DNA from: Ottowia sp.
Lineage (GTDB): Bacteria; Pseudomonadota; Gammaproteobacteria; Burkholderiales; Burkholderiaceae_C
NCBI GenBank assembly: GCA_023228705.1
Contig: JALOAS010000009.1
Location: forward strand, 1 to 54,997
Reading direction: 5' to 3'
DNA: 54,997 nucleotides
Below are positions 1-9,136 of this stretch, piece by piece (position 1 is the stretch's first letter; each line of letters starts with the position of its first letter). The notes below the pieces were generated by a model, which saw only the letters and a list, made by a program, of their open reading frames with translations, searched no databases and was not told the DNA's origin. The position numbers and the translations under genes are program-made.

Positions 1-242
1 GGCGATCAGGATTTTCTTAAACATGGCGGGCTCCGTGGCTCATCGCCTGCTGCGCGCTGCGCGCGCCATGCAATTTGGCAAGCCCGTGCTGCGCACGAAC
101 GCCACGGTTGGCGATCAGGATTTTCTTAAACATGGCGGGCTCCGTGGCTCATCGCCTGCTGCGCGCTGCGCGCGCCATGCAATTTGGCAAGCCCGTGCTG
201 CGCACGAACGCCACGGTTGGCGATCAGGATTTTCTTGAACAT
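1..242 (-). CDS. liuD: 5' end of 3-methylcrotonyl-CoA carboxylase biotin-carboxylase subunit, start region duplicated (partial)
   Basis: The frame starting at 242 reads MFKKILIANRG, the canonical N-terminus of the biotin-carrying subunit of 3-methylcrotonyl-CoA carboxylase and related biotin carboxylases. It has an AGAGGGA ribosome-binding site and lies directly after liuC, where liuD is expected. After NRG the sequence departs from the family (EIACR expected) and the frame stops about 27 codons later. Two further copies of the same start (ATG at about 135 and at 26) follow. The one at the window edge still reads MFKKILIA and may be the start of the working gene, reached from a GGAG-containing site. 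Whether liuD is intact outside the window cannot be seen. The call rests on the start motif and context only. Confidence 0.6.
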
Positions 243-245
243 GGC
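1..245. repeat. 109-bp perfect tandem repeat, two full copies plus a partial third
   Basis: Positions 1–109 and 110–218 are identical over 109 bases. A third, partial copy (219–245) matches the first 27 bases with one mismatch at 237. Read on the minus strand, each unit starts a biotin-carboxylase-like reading frame (MFKKILIA, the first two units are followed or preceded by NRG). Because 109 is not a multiple of three, each copy throws the previous frame into a stop. The left window edge cuts the array, so the total copy number is unknown. Confidence 0.9.
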
Positions 246-283
246 TGTCCCTCTACACAATCTGTCCGGATGAAAAACGCCCG

Positions 284-1072
284 CTACGCGCCCGGCAGCC
301 AGCCAGGCTTGCGCTTGTCCAGGAAGCTTTGCACGCCTTCCTTGCCCTCGCCGCTGGCGCGGATGTCGGCGATGTCGGCGACGGTGCGCTCGATGAGCGC
401 ATGGTCTATTTCGCGGCCGGCCACTTCGCGCACCAGCTTCTTGCATTCGCTGACCGCGTTGGGACTGGCCTGGACCAGCGCGTGCGTCCACTGGCCGACC
501 ACGGCATCGAGCAGCTCGGGGCGCACGACCTCGTGCACGAGGCCGATGCGGCGTGCATCTTGCGCACTGAAGCGCTCGGCGGTCAGGAAGTAGCGGTGCG
601 CCGCGCGCGCGCCCATGGCACGGATGACGTACGGGCTGATGGTCGCCGGAATGAGGCCGAGCTTGACCTCGCTCAGGCAGAAATGCGCGCTCTCGACGCT
701 GACCGCCATGTCGCAGGCCGAAACCAGGCCCACGCCGCCGGCATAGACGTCGCCCTGGATGCGGGCGATAGTTGGCTTGGGGCACGCGTACAGGACTTGC
801 AGCATGCGGGCCAGGCCGCGGGCGTCTTCAAGATTTTCATCGCGCGTGTAGTCGGCCATCGCGCGCATCCAGTTGAGGTCGGCGCCGGCGCAAAAGGCCT
901 TGCCTTCGGCGGCCAGCACGATGGCGCGCACGCTTTCATCCTGGCCAAGGTCGATGAATGCCTGCGCAAGCTCGGCAATCATGGCGTCGTTGAACGCGTT
1001 GCGCACGTCGGGGCGCGCCAGCGTGACCGTGGCTACGTGGCCACGTGTTTCGGTCTTGATGGATACGGTCAT
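284..1072 (-). CDS. liuC: Enoyl-CoA hydratase/isomerase family protein, probable methylglutaconyl-CoA hydratase
   Basis: This 262-residue crotonase-fold protein probably hydrates 3-methylglutaconyl-CoA to HMG-CoA in leucine degradation. The open frame extends further upstream, but the start MTVSIKTETRG at 1072 is preferred because it begins the crotonase domain and leaves a 35-base gap after liuB. The segments GKAFCAGADLNWM (oxyanion-hole region) and a GDVYAGGVGLVSACD-type motif are visible, as expected for the family. Lying between liuB and liuD start sequences in the same direction supports the specific assignment. Without that context it would only be a generic enoyl-CoA hydratase. Confidence 0.88.
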   Translation of the reverse strand: MTVSIKTETRGHVATVTLARPDVRNAFNDAMIAELAQAFIDLGQDESVRAIVLAAEGKAFCAGADLNWMRAMADYTRDENLEDARGLARMLQVLYACPKPTIARIQGDVYAGGVGLVSACDMAVSVESAHFCLSEVKLGLIPATISPYVIRAMGARAAHRYFLTAERFSAQDARRIGLVHEVVRPELLDAVVGQWTHALVQASPNAVSECKKLVREVAGREIDHALIERTVADIADIRASGEGKEGVQSFLDKRKPGWLPGA

Positions 1073-1107
1073 GGGCGTCTTTCCGGGCAGAAACGGCGTG
1101 TCCGCGC

Positions 1108-2730
1108 TTACATGCGGAACACGCCAAACCTGACGTCGGGAACGGGCGCGTTTTGCGCCGCCGAAAGTCCCAGCGCCAGCACGCGCCGCGTGTCGGCCGG
1201 GTCGATGATGCCGTCGTCCCACAGGCGGGCAGTGGAGTAGTAGGCGCTGCTCTGGCTGTCGTACTGCTCGCGGATGGGCTTCTTGAATTCCTCTTCTTCT
1301 TCCGCGCTCCAGCTGCCGCCCTTGCGCTCCATGTTGTCGCGCTTGACGGTGGCCAGCACACTCGCCGCCTGCTCGCCGCCCATGACGCTGATGCGCGCGT
1401 TGGGCCACATCCACAGGAAGCGCGGGCTGTACGCGCGGCCGCACATGCCGTAGTTGCCCGCGCCAAAGCTGCCGCCGATGATGATGGTGAACTTGGGTAC
1501 GTTGGCCGTGGCCACGGCCGTGACCAGCTTGGCGCCATGGCGCGCGATGCCCTCGTTCTCGACCTTGCGGCCGACCATGAACCCGGTGATGTTCTGCAGA
1601 AACACGAGCGGGATCTTGTGCTGGCAGCACAGCTGGATGAAGTGCGCGCCCTTTTGCGCGCTCTCCGAAAAGAGGATGCCGTTGTTGGCAACAATGCCGA
1701 CGGGCATGCCCTCGACGCGGGCAAAGCCGCAGACCAGTGTGCTGCCAAAGCGCGCCTTGAACTCCTCAAAGTCGCTGTCGTCGACGATGCGGGCAATGAC
1801 CTCACGCACGTCGAACTGCTTGCGCGTATCGGTGGGAATGATGCCGTACAGCTCTTCGGCGTCGTAGCGTGGCGGCCTGGGATCGCGCAGCGCGCCGCTG
1901 CGTTGCTTGACCTTGTTCAGGTGCCCCACGATCTGCCGCGCCAGCGCGATCGCGTGCGCATCGTCCTCGGCCAGGTAGTCGGCCACGCCCGAGAGGCGCG
2001 TGTGCACGTCGCCGCCGCCCAGGTCCTCGGCGCTGACTTCCTCGCCGGTGGCTGCCTTGACCAGCGGCGGGCCGCCCAGGAAGATGGTCCCCTGGTTCCT
2101 GACGATGATGGTCTCGTCGCTCATGGCCGGCACGTACGCGCCGCCTGCCGTGCAACTGCCCATGACCACGGCAATCTGCGCGATGCCCTGCGCGCTCATG
2201 TTGGCCTGGTTGTAGAAGATGCGGCCAAAGTGATCGCGGTCGGGGAAGACCTCGTCCTGCCGCGGCAGGAACGCGCCGCCGGAGTCGACCAGGTAGATGC
2301 ATGGCAGGCGGTTCTGCTCGGCGATCTCCTGTGCGCGCAGGTGCTTCTTGACGGTGAGCGGGTAGTAGGTGCCGCCCTTGACGGTCGCGTCGTTGCAGAC
2401 GATCATGCAGTCCACGCCAGAGACCCGGCCTATGCCGGCCACCATGCCCGCAGCGGGCGCCGAATCGCTGCCGTCGCGGTCCGGGTACAACCCCAGCGCG
2501 GCCAGCGGCGCCACCTCCAGGAACGGCGTGCCCGGGTCGAGCAGCATCTGCACGCGCACGCGCGGCAGCAGCTTGCCGCGGTCCATGTGCTTCTTGCGCG
2601 CCGCATCGCCGCCGCCGCGGCCAACCTGCTGCAGCGTCTCGCGCAGGTCGTCGACCAGCGCCTGCATGGCCTGGGCGTTGGCCCTGAACTCGGCCGAGCG
2701 CACGCTCAACTTGCTTTTCAAAACCGACAT
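1108..2730 (-). CDS. liuB: 3-methylcrotonyl-CoA carboxylase, carboxyltransferase (beta) subunit
   Basis: This 540-residue carboxyltransferase of the AccD/PccB/MccB family moves the carboxyl group from biotin to 3-methylcrotonyl-CoA. The N-terminal half contains the CoA-binding crotonase-like fold (VDSGGAFLPRQ, GSCTAGGAYVPAMSDE). The C-terminal half carries the second domain with a FLQNITGFMVG motif and a GGSFGAGNYGMCGRAY motif typical of MCC and geranyl-CoA carboxylases. A GGGAGG-like ribosome-binding site precedes the ATG at 2730. It is co-directional with liuC and liuD and follows an acyl-CoA synthetase gene, which fits a leucine/isovalerate operon. Length is normal for the family (about 535). 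Confidence 0.93.
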   Translation of the reverse strand: MSVLKSKLSVRSAEFRANAQAMQALVDDLRETLQQVGRGGGDAARKKHMDRGKLLPRVRVQMLLDPGTPFLEVAPLAALGLYPDRDGSDSAPAAGMVAGIGRVSGVDCMIVCNDATVKGGTYYPLTVKKHLRAQEIAEQNRLPCIYLVDSGGAFLPRQDEVFPDRDHFGRIFYNQANMSAQGIAQIAVVMGSCTAGGAYVPAMSDETIIVRNQGTIFLGGPPLVKAATGEEVSAEDLGGGDVHTRLSGVADYLAEDDAHAIALARQIVGHLNKVKQRSGALRDPRPPRYDAEELYGIIPTDTRKQFDVREVIARIVDDSDFEEFKARFGSTLVCGFARVEGMPVGIVANNGILFSESAQKGAHFIQLCCQHKIPLVFLQNITGFMVGRKVENEGIARHGAKLVTAVATANVPKFTIIIGGSFGAGNYGMCGRAYSPRFLWMWPNARISVMGGEQAASVLATVKRDNMERKGGSWSAEEEEEFKKPIREQYDSQSSAYYSTARLWDDGIIDPADTRRVLALGLSAAQNAPVPDVRFGVFRM

Positions 2731-2791
2731 CCGGACTGCCTCCCGATGGTGAACAATGTGCAGGCGCCGCGCCGGCGGCCGCCTCCTGCTG

Positions 2792-4504
2792 CTACGCCCC
2801 CTGCGCCTCGGCCAGCCCCAGCTCGCTGGTCATGACGTCGCGGATCTTGAATTTCTGGATCTTGCCGCTGACCGTCATGGGGAATTCATCGACAAACCTG
2901 ATGTAGCGCGGGACCTTGTAGTGGGCGATCTGCCCCTTGCAGAAGTCGCGGATGTCATCTTCGGTAAGCGACTGCCCGGGCTTGGCGATAATCCACGCGC
3001 ACAGCTCCTCGCCGTAGCGCGAATCGGGGACGCCAACCACCTGCACGTCCTGTACGCCGGGGTGGCGGTACAGGAACTCCTCGATCTCGCGCGGGTAGAT
3101 GTTCTCGCCGCCGCGGATCACCATGTCCTTGATGCGGCCGACGATATTGACGTAGCCCTCGTCGTCCATGATGGCCAGGTCGCCCGTGTGCATCCAGCCG
3201 TCGGCGTCTATGGCTTCGGCCGTGCGCTCGGGGTCTTCCCAGTAGCCCTGCATGACCGAATAGCCGCGTGTGCAGTATTCGCCGCGCCCACCGCGGGGCA
3301 CGGTCTCGCCGGTCTCCGGGTCGATCACCTTGATCTCCAGGTGCGGTTGCACCAGCCCCACGGTCGAGACCCGCTTGTCCAGCGGCGTGTCGGTGCTGCT
3401 CTGCGCGCTGACCGGGCTGGTCTCGGTCATGCCGTAGGCAATGGTGACTTCGGTCATGTTCATGTCCGCCTGCACGCGCTTCATGACCTCCACCGGGCAC
3501 GGCGAGCCGGCCATGATGCCGGTGCGCAGCGTCGAGAGGTCAAACTCGCTGAAGCGCGGGTGGTCGAGCTCGGCAATGAACATGGTCGGCACGCCATGCA
3601 GGCCGGTGCATTTTTCATCCTGCACGGCCTGCAGCACGGCAAGCGGATCAAAGCCGTCGCTGGGATAGACGATGCAGGCGCCGTGCGTCAGCACCGCCAG
3701 GTTGCCCAGCACCATGCCAAAGCAGTGGTACAGCGGCACCGGGATGCACAGCCGGTCCTGTTCGGTCAGCTTCATGGCTTCGCCTATGAAGAAGCCGTTG
3801 TTCAGGATGTTGCGGTGCGTGAGCGTGGCGCCCTTGGGGAAGCCGGTGGTGCCGCTGGTGAACTGGATGTTGATGGCGTCGTTGTTGCCGAGGCCCGCCG
3901 CAGCCCGGGCCACGGCCGGGTCATCGGCGTCGCCGCTGCCCAGCAGGTCGGAGAAACGACGAATTCCCGCCTCGTCCTGCCCCTGGCCAGCCACGTCTAT
4001 CCAGAACACATGTTGCAAATTCGGCAGGCGCTCCGCCTGCAGCGGCTCGCCGGCCCGCGCATGCGCCCACTCCGGCGCCAGCTCGCGCAGCATCGCCAGG
4101 TAGTTGCTGGTCTTGAAGCTGGGCATGGTCACCAGCGCCTTGCAGTCCACCTTGTTCAACGCGTAATCCACCTCGGCCGTGCGATACGCCGGGTTGATGT
4201 TGACGAGGATGAGCCCGACCTTGGCCGTGGCCAGCTGCATCAGCACCCACTCGGTGTTGTTGTGCGACCAGATGCCTATGCGGTCGCCCGGCGCCAGCCC
4301 CAGCTTCAACAGTGCGCTTGCCAACTTGTTGACTTCGGCCTGCAGCTGACGGTACGTGTAGCGCCGCTGCTGGTGCACCACGACCAGCGCCTCGCGATCG
4401 GGGAAGCGCTCGACCATGCCGTCGAAGAACGCGCCTATGGGCTGCTCGATCAGCGGCGGATGGTCCGCGCCGCGCGCGTAGCTTGATGTCTGCGTGTTGC
4501 TCAT
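2792..4504 (-). CDS. AMP-binding acyl-CoA synthetase of the leucine operon
   Basis: This 570-residue adenylate-forming enzyme probably makes an acyl-CoA from a short or medium-chain acid. The ATP-binding signature FTSGTTGFPKGATLTH is present, followed by the YGMTETSPV motif, the hinge GRIKDMVIRGGENIYP and the C-terminal catalytic lysine region MTVSGKIQKFKIR. The frame is open further upstream, but MSNTQTSSYARG at 4504 is the likely start. It is the first gene of the operon that continues into liuB, so a branched substrate such as isovalerate or 3-methylcrotonate is plausible but not shown. A divergent AraC-type regulator lies 276 bases away. Confidence 0.9.
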   Translation of the reverse strand: MSNTQTSSYARGADHPPLIEQPIGAFFDGMVERFPDREALVVVHQQRRYTYRQLQAEVNKLASALLKLGLAPGDRIGIWSHNNTEWVLMQLATAKVGLILVNINPAYRTAEVDYALNKVDCKALVTMPSFKTSNYLAMLRELAPEWAHARAGEPLQAERLPNLQHVFWIDVAGQGQDEAGIRRFSDLLGSGDADDPAVARAAAGLGNNDAINIQFTSGTTGFPKGATLTHRNILNNGFFIGEAMKLTEQDRLCIPVPLYHCFGMVLGNLAVLTHGACIVYPSDGFDPLAVLQAVQDEKCTGLHGVPTMFIAELDHPRFSEFDLSTLRTGIMAGSPCPVEVMKRVQADMNMTEVTIAYGMTETSPVSAQSSTDTPLDKRVSTVGLVQPHLEIKVIDPETGETVPRGGRGEYCTRGYSVMQGYWEDPERTAEAIDADGWMHTGDLAIMDDEGYVNIVGRIKDMVIRGGENIYPREIEEFLYRHPGVQDVQVVGVPDSRYGEELCAWIIAKPGQSLTEDDIRDFCKGQIAHYKVPRYIRFVDEFPMTVSGKIQKFKIRDVMTSELGLAEAQGA

Positions 4505-4780
4505 GCTCCTGTCTCCGTCAACTCGCCTCAATGTGTCAGTATTGCAGGACTTGGTGTGTCGTGTTGCAAACTGAACACAAGTATAGAAACTTCGGACTGG
4601 AACTCGGCGCCATTTCGGTTGCAAATCATGACGCGGTCACGGCAGGTACGGCCAAACGCATCCTGCCCTGCGGATTGCTGCCATCGGCCCCAGCAAGTGC
4701 AGGCCCAGGGCCACCAGCGCCCGTGACATCACCAAGTATCCATTGCACAAACCATCACACGCTGCCAAACTGTACCGGTA
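4505..4780. promoter_or_regulatory. Divergent intergenic region between acyl-CoA synthetase and AraC regulator
   Basis: This 276-base non-coding stretch separates two divergently transcribed genes and should hold promoters for both and the operator of the AraC-type protein. It is less GC-rich than its surroundings around 4545–4630. I see no clean sigma-70 pair and no obvious long inverted or direct repeat that would name the operator. Confidence 0.5.
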
Positions 4781-5815
4781 GTGAAACGGCCGATGATCCG
4801 CCCTGAAGATAACCAGTACGCACAAACACCGGTCGCCCTGGTGCGCTACGTCTTGCTTGCCTATGAAAAGCGGGGGCGCGACCCTGCCGCTGCCCTGCGC
4901 ACCGCGCATATCCGGCCCGAACAGCTGCACGATGCAAGGCAGCACGTGGAGGCGTCGCAATTTGAGCGACTGTGTTCGGTGGCCATGCAGGAGCTGGACG
5001 ACGAGGCGCTGGGCTGGTTCAGCCGGCGCCTGCCCTGGGGCAGCTACGGCATGCTGGCGCGCGCCAGCATCAGCGCGCCCGTGCTGGGGCAGGCGCTGGC
5101 ACGCTGGTGCCGCCATCACAATTTGTTGACAGACGATGTGCAGTGGGAGGTGCAGCGCGGCAGCACACATGCGCAGATCCGCATCGTCGAGCGACACGAC
5201 CTGGGCGAGCTGCGCGAGTTTGCACTGCTGTCGCTGCTACGCAACCTGCACGGGTTTGCAAGCTGGCTGGTGGACTCCCGCATCACGCTGCACTGCACCC
5301 GGTTTCCGTTTGCCGCGCCGGCACATGCGGACCTGTACGCCCGCCTGTTTCCCGGTCCGGTGCATTTCGGCGCGCCCGTGGCCATGCTGCAATTTGACCA
5401 CGCTTACCTGCAACTGCCGCTGCGCCGCGATGGCGCGGCGCTGGACCAGATGCTGCAGCGCGCCCTGCCCATCCTGATCTGGCCGTACAGGCGCGACCGC
5501 CTGCTGTCTTTGCGCGTGCGGCGCCTGCTGGCCGAGCCGCGTTCCAACCACACCGCCGATACACTGGCCGAGGTGCTGTGCATGTCGCCGCGCACGCTCT
5601 ACCGCGAGCTCAGGCACGAGGGCACCAGCCTGCAGAAAATCAAGGACAGCGTACGCTCGGAGCGCGCGCAGGAGCTGCTGGCACGCACCAGCCTGACGAT
5701 CAAGCAAATCAGCGGCGAAGCCGGCTTTGCCAGCGAAAAAAGCTTCATCCGCGCGTTTGCCAGGTGGACCGGCCAAACGCCACAGGCCTGGCGGGAGCAG
5801 CGCCGGACCGGCTGA
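4781..5815 (+). CDS. AraC-family transcriptional regulator with arabinose-binding-like N-domain
   Basis: This 344-residue regulator has an N-terminal sensing domain of the type found in OruR/ArgR-like AraC proteins (residues about 20–210). The C-terminal double helix-turn-helix (about 245–340) includes VLCMSPRTLYRELRHEGTSLQ and the conserved second helix region AGFASEKSFIRAFARWTGQTPQAWR. It is transcribed away from the leucine-degradation operon, so it most likely controls that operon in response to a pathway acid or CoA ester. The start could be GTG at 4781 or ATG at 4793, and neither has a strong ribosome-binding site. It converges on livF with only 18 bases between the stops. Confidence 0.88.
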   Translation: MKRPMIRPEDNQYAQTPVALVRYVLLAYEKRGRDPAAALRTAHIRPEQLHDARQHVEASQFERLCSVAMQELDDEALGWFSRRLPWGSYGMLARASISAPVLGQALARWCRHHNLLTDDVQWEVQRGSTHAQIRIVERHDLGELREFALLSLLRNLHGFASWLVDSRITLHCTRFPFAAPAHADLYARLFPGPVHFGAPVAMLQFDHAYLQLPLRRDGAALDQMLQRALPILIWPYRRDRLLSLRVRRLLAEPRSNHTADTLAEVLCMSPRTLYRELRHEGTSLQKIKDSVRSERAQELLARTSLTIKQISGEAGFASEKSFIRAFARWTGQTPQAWREQRRTG

Positions 5816-5833
5816 ACCCGCCGCAATCCAGGC

Positions 5834-6634
5834 TCAGGCCAGCCAGCGCTTGCGTCGGCGGTAATGCTTGACGTTGTGGTAATCCGCCCGCTCGCCGCCG
5901 CCCAGGTAGAACTCCTGGATGTCGGGGTTTTGCTTGAGTGTTTCGGCGCTGCCGCTCATGACGACGCTGCCGTTCTCGATCAGGTACGCCTGGTCGGCCA
6001 CGTCCAGCGCCGCCTTGGCGTTCTGCTCGACCAGCAGCACGCTCACGCCCTGGTTCTGGTTGATCTCGCGGATGATGGCAAAGATTTCCTTGACCAGCAC
6101 CGGCGCCAGCCCCAGAGAGGGCTCGTCGAGCATGATCAGCCGCGGCTCGGTCATGAGCGCACGCGCAATGGCCAGCATTTGCTGCTCGCCGCCAGAGAGG
6201 TAGCCGGCCTTGCTCCTGAGGCGCTCGGCCAGCCGCGGAAAATAACCATAGACCCGCTCGCGCAGCGCGTCATAGCCGGTCCTGGCCCGCCGGCGGCCCG
6301 GCCAGGCGGCGTACAGGTTTTCATCGGGCGTCAGGTGCTCGAAGATGTGGCGGCCCTCCAGCACGTGCACCAGGCCCATCCGTACGCGATGCGGCGGGTT
6401 GTACGTGAGGATGGACTCGCCGCAAAACTGGATGTCGCCGTGCGTGACCGCGCCGCGCTCGGGTGCCAGCAGGCCGCTGACGGCCTTGAGCGTGGTCGAC
6501 TTGCCCGCACCGTTGGCGCCCAGCAGGGCAATCATCTGACCTTCTTCCATGTCCAGCGAAACACCGCGTATGGCCAGGAAGACCTTGTCGTAGATGACTT
6601 CGACGTTGCTCAGTGACAGCAGCTTTTCAGCCAA
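5834..6634 (-). CDS. livF: Branched-chain-type ABC transporter ATP-binding protein LivF
   Basis: This 266-residue ATPase of the LivF class drives import through the LivH/LivM channel. The Walker A motif GANGAGKST (about residues 39–47), signature LSGGEQQMLAIARAL and Walker B LIMLDEPSLGLAP are all present. The start is TTG at 6634 with a GGAG seven bases upstream. It is the last gene of the operon and is separated from the binding-protein gene by a terminator-like hairpin, which may lower its expression relative to the binding protein. The C-terminal tail (YHNVKHYRRRKRWLA) is basic and extends beyond the usual LivF end. Confidence 0.92.
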   Translation of the reverse strand: MAEKLLSLSNVEVIYDKVFLAIRGVSLDMEEGQMIALLGANGAGKSTTLKAVSGLLAPERGAVTHGDIQFCGESILTYNPPHRVRMGLVHVLEGRHIFEHLTPDENLYAAWPGRRRARTGYDALRERVYGYFPRLAERLRSKAGYLSGGEQQMLAIARALMTEPRLIMLDEPSLGLAPVLVKEIFAIIREINQNQGVSVLLVEQNAKAALDVADQAYLIENGSVVMSGSAETLKQNPDIQEFYLGGGERADYHNVKHYRRRKRWLA

Positions 6635-6692
6635 TCGGGTTCTCCGTCAGGACAACAGGGGCCACGCGACTTGGCCGGGAAATGCTGACCGC

Positions 6693-6726
6693 AAAAAGGG
6701 CGCCGGCCCGTGCCAGCGCACCCTTT
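6693..6726 (-). terminator. Terminator-like hairpin between binding-protein gene and livF
   Basis: On the minus strand an imperfect inverted repeat (AAAGGGTGCGCTGGC pairing with GCCGGCGCCCTTT) is followed by a short T run. It lies in the 118-base gap after the binding-protein stop, so it could act as a partial terminator or protect the upstream mRNA end and set a high binding-protein to ATPase ratio. Confidence 0.55.
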
Positions 6727-6752
6727 CCTCCCGGCGGCGCGGTCGTCCGGGG

Positions 6753-8030
6753 TCAGGCGTTCTCGGCCTTGAACTTGGCTGCCGACTCGCGGGCCAGCGG
6801 CCAGATCACCTCGTCCTGGTACGCGTGGTTCCAGTCCGAGATGGGTTCCCATGCGCTGCCATTCCACTGGGTGATCCGGCCCCAGCCACCGCCCTGGTGG
6901 TCCTTGCTGGACAGGGTGAGCGGCGGCATCAGGCCTTCGGCGTCGAAGTCCTTGATCATCTCCATGCCCTGCTTGAGCTTTTCACCCGTCAGGGGGCCGC
7001 CCAGTTCCTTGAGCGCCAGGCGTGCACCCTCCACCGCGATGGCCATGCTCGCCACGCCAATGTTGTAGTACGTCGTACCGACCTTGTCCTTCTCGCCGCT
7101 GCCCGCGCCCTTGTCGATGACTTCGGACATGATGCGTTGCAGCACCGGCAAATCGGTACCGGTATTGACGCCGGTGAAGCGCTTGAGGCCAACCGCCTCC
7201 TTCTCGCCGATGGCGTGCGCGTCGGTCTCGTTCATCCAGATCACTGAATAGAGGTTTTCGACCGGAATGCCATTGCTGATGGCGCCGCGCACCGAGACGG
7301 CCTGTCCCGGCCCGGCGCCCCAGAGGATGACGCGGTCCGGCTTGAAGCGGCGCACGCTGCTCCAGGTGGACGTCTGCTCGGTGCCGGGCGACGGGTACGG
7401 AAAGCCCTGGTATTCAAAGCCCTCGCGCTCGGCCAGTGCCTGGAATACCGGGATGGGCTCGCGGCCAAAGCCGGAGTCGATGTGCACGTGCGCGATCTTC
7501 TTGTCCTTCAGCCCCCCGTCATGGTCGCGGATGTGCTGGATGATGAGCGCCGCCTGTGACCAGTAGTTGGCCATGGCCGGAAACACGTAGGGAAAGACCT
7601 CCCCGTCGATGGCATCGCCCCGACCATGCGCGATGGTCAGCATCGGAATGTGGTCTTTCAGCACGCGCGGCACCATGGCGTTGGACACGGGCGTGCTGAG
7701 AAAGTCCGTCAATATGGCGCCTTGTTCACGCGCCTGGTTGTACAGGGCAATCCCGCGCTGCGGCTCGCTGGCGTGGTCATGCACGATGAGCTTGACCGGA
7801 TGGCCATCGACGCCACCGGTGGCGTTGATCATGCTGATGTAATCGCGCTGGGCCTGGTTGTATTCGACGCTGACGAATGTGTAGACCTTGGTGAAGTCCA
7901 TCAGCGTGGCGAACTTGATCTCTTCCTTGCCCTGGGCAAAGACATGGCCGCCACTGACGGTGAGCAGCGTCGCTGCTCCGACGCCGCCGATCAGGTCGCG
8001 GCGGGTCATCCCTTGCTTGACTTGTTTCAT
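6753..8030 (-). CDS. Periplasmic binding protein of branched-chain-type ABC transporter (Tat signal)
   Basis: This 425-residue type I periplasmic binding protein (LivK-like) captures the substrate of the importer. The N-terminus MKQVKQGMTRRDLIGGVG carries a twin-arginine motif (TRRDL) followed by a hydrophobic stretch and an AxA-type cleavage site near HVFAQG, so export through the Tat system is likely. The mature part has the expected LMDFTK..., HVHIDSGFGREP and VILWGAGPGQAV segments of this family. The ligand cannot be deduced. An acyl-CoA ligase in the same operon suggests a carboxylic acid rather than an amino acid. The start at 8030 was chosen because it provides the signal peptide. Confidence 0.9.
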   Translation of the reverse strand: MKQVKQGMTRRDLIGGVGAATLLTVSGGHVFAQGKEEIKFATLMDFTKVYTFVSVEYNQAQRDYISMINATGGVDGHPVKLIVHDHASEPQRGIALYNQAREQGAILTDFLSTPVSNAMVPRVLKDHIPMLTIAHGRGDAIDGEVFPYVFPAMANYWSQAALIIQHIRDHDGGLKDKKIAHVHIDSGFGREPIPVFQALAEREGFEYQGFPYPSPGTEQTSTWSSVRRFKPDRVILWGAGPGQAVSVRGAISNGIPVENLYSVIWMNETDAHAIGEKEAVGLKRFTGVNTGTDLPVLQRIMSEVIDKGAGSGEKDKVGTTYYNIGVASMAIAVEGARLALKELGGPLTGEKLKQGMEMIKDFDAEGLMPPLTLSSKDHQGGGWGRITQWNGSAWEPISDWNHAYQDEVIWPLARESAAKFKAENA

Positions 8031-8068
8031 TTGAATCGTCTCCCTAGTTGAATAAATCGTTGCGTGAA

Positions 8069-9136
8069 TCAATTGTGCCGGAACGGCCAGACAAGAAAAT
8101 ATTTGCGCATGTTGTCGTACATCTTGGCCAGACCCAGCGGCTCGAACAGCAAGAAGAACATAATGAGCGCACCATAGAGCATGAGCGGGATGTTGGCCAT
8201 CAGCTCTATGGATATGGGCAGCCAGCCGGCCGCGGCCAGTGTCGACACGAACTTGGTCAGGAACAGGGGCACCAGCAGCACGACGCCTGCGCCCAGGTAC
8301 GAACCAACGACACTGCCCAGGCCACCCACCAGCACCATGGCGACCAGTTGCACCGAGACGTCGAAGCTGAACTGCTGCGCCGTCACCGCGCCGTAATAAC
8401 AGAACGCCAGAATGGCCCCGGTCACCCCGCCCAGGAACGAGCTGACAAAGAACGCCACCAGCTTGTAGCGAAAGATGTCGACGCCGATGACCGCGGCGGC
8501 AAAATCCTTGTCGCGCACGGCGACCAGCGCGCGGCCCAGGCTGGTGCGCTTGATGTTGAGCAGCAGCAAGGTCACCAGTACCGTCCACGCCAGCACGAAA
8601 TAATAATTGGCGACCAGGCCCTTCAGCGGGATGAAGAGAAAGCTCACGCTGGGCGTCTGCAAAGTGGCCACCGCACCGCCCGAGATGGCATCGACGTTGA
8701 CGATGAACCAGTCCACGAGGTACTGCATGGCCAGCGTGGCCATGACCAGGTAGAGTCCCTTGACGCGCAGCGCAGACGCCCCGAAGATGCAGCCGATGAG
8801 TGCCGCCAGGATGCCGGCCAACACCAGCGCCAGGCCAAACGGCACGCCAGCCTGCACCAGATGGATGCTGCTGTAGGCACCGATCGCCATGACGGCGGCA
8901 AAGCCAAAGTGCAGCTGCCCGGCCATGCCCATGAGCAGCGTCAGCGACAACGCCGCGCTGCTGAAGATGAGCCAGGGCAGCATGTAGCTGGACAGCGCCA
9001 CCTTGGACAGGAACAGCGGTGCGGTGAGCGCCAGCACGGCCAGAATGATGATCTGCCAGCGGTCGGCCGGCAGCGGCCACAACTGGCGCGTGGCTCGGTA
9101 ACGCGTGTGATAGACGCCAGAGAGACGGTAAAACAT
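8069..9136 (-). CDS. livM: Branched-chain-type ABC transporter permease LivM
   Basis: This 355-residue inner-membrane permease has about nine to ten hydrophobic segments and the family hallmark GMAGQLHFGFAAVMAIGAY near residue 90. Later segments (LGGVTGAILAFCYYG, VGGLGSVVGSYLGAGVVLL) match the LivM cytoplasmic-loop region that contacts the ATPases. Its start codon overlaps the livH stop by one base (TGATG), which indicates translational coupling. It works with LivH as the transmembrane channel. Confidence 0.92.
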   Translation of the reverse strand: MFYRLSGVYHTRYRATRQLWPLPADRWQIIILAVLALTAPLFLSKVALSSYMLPWLIFSSAALSLTLLMGMAGQLHFGFAAVMAIGAYSSIHLVQAGVPFGLALVLAGILAALIGCIFGASALRVKGLYLVMATLAMQYLVDWFIVNVDAISGGAVATLQTPSVSFLFIPLKGLVANYYFVLAWTVLVTLLLLNIKRTSLGRALVAVRDKDFAAAVIGVDIFRYKLVAFFVSSFLGGVTGAILAFCYYGAVTAQQFSFDVSVQLVAMVLVGGLGSVVGSYLGAGVVLLVPLFLTKFVSTLAAAGWLPISIELMANIPLMLYGALIMFFLLFEPLGLAKMYDNMRKYFLVWPFRHN

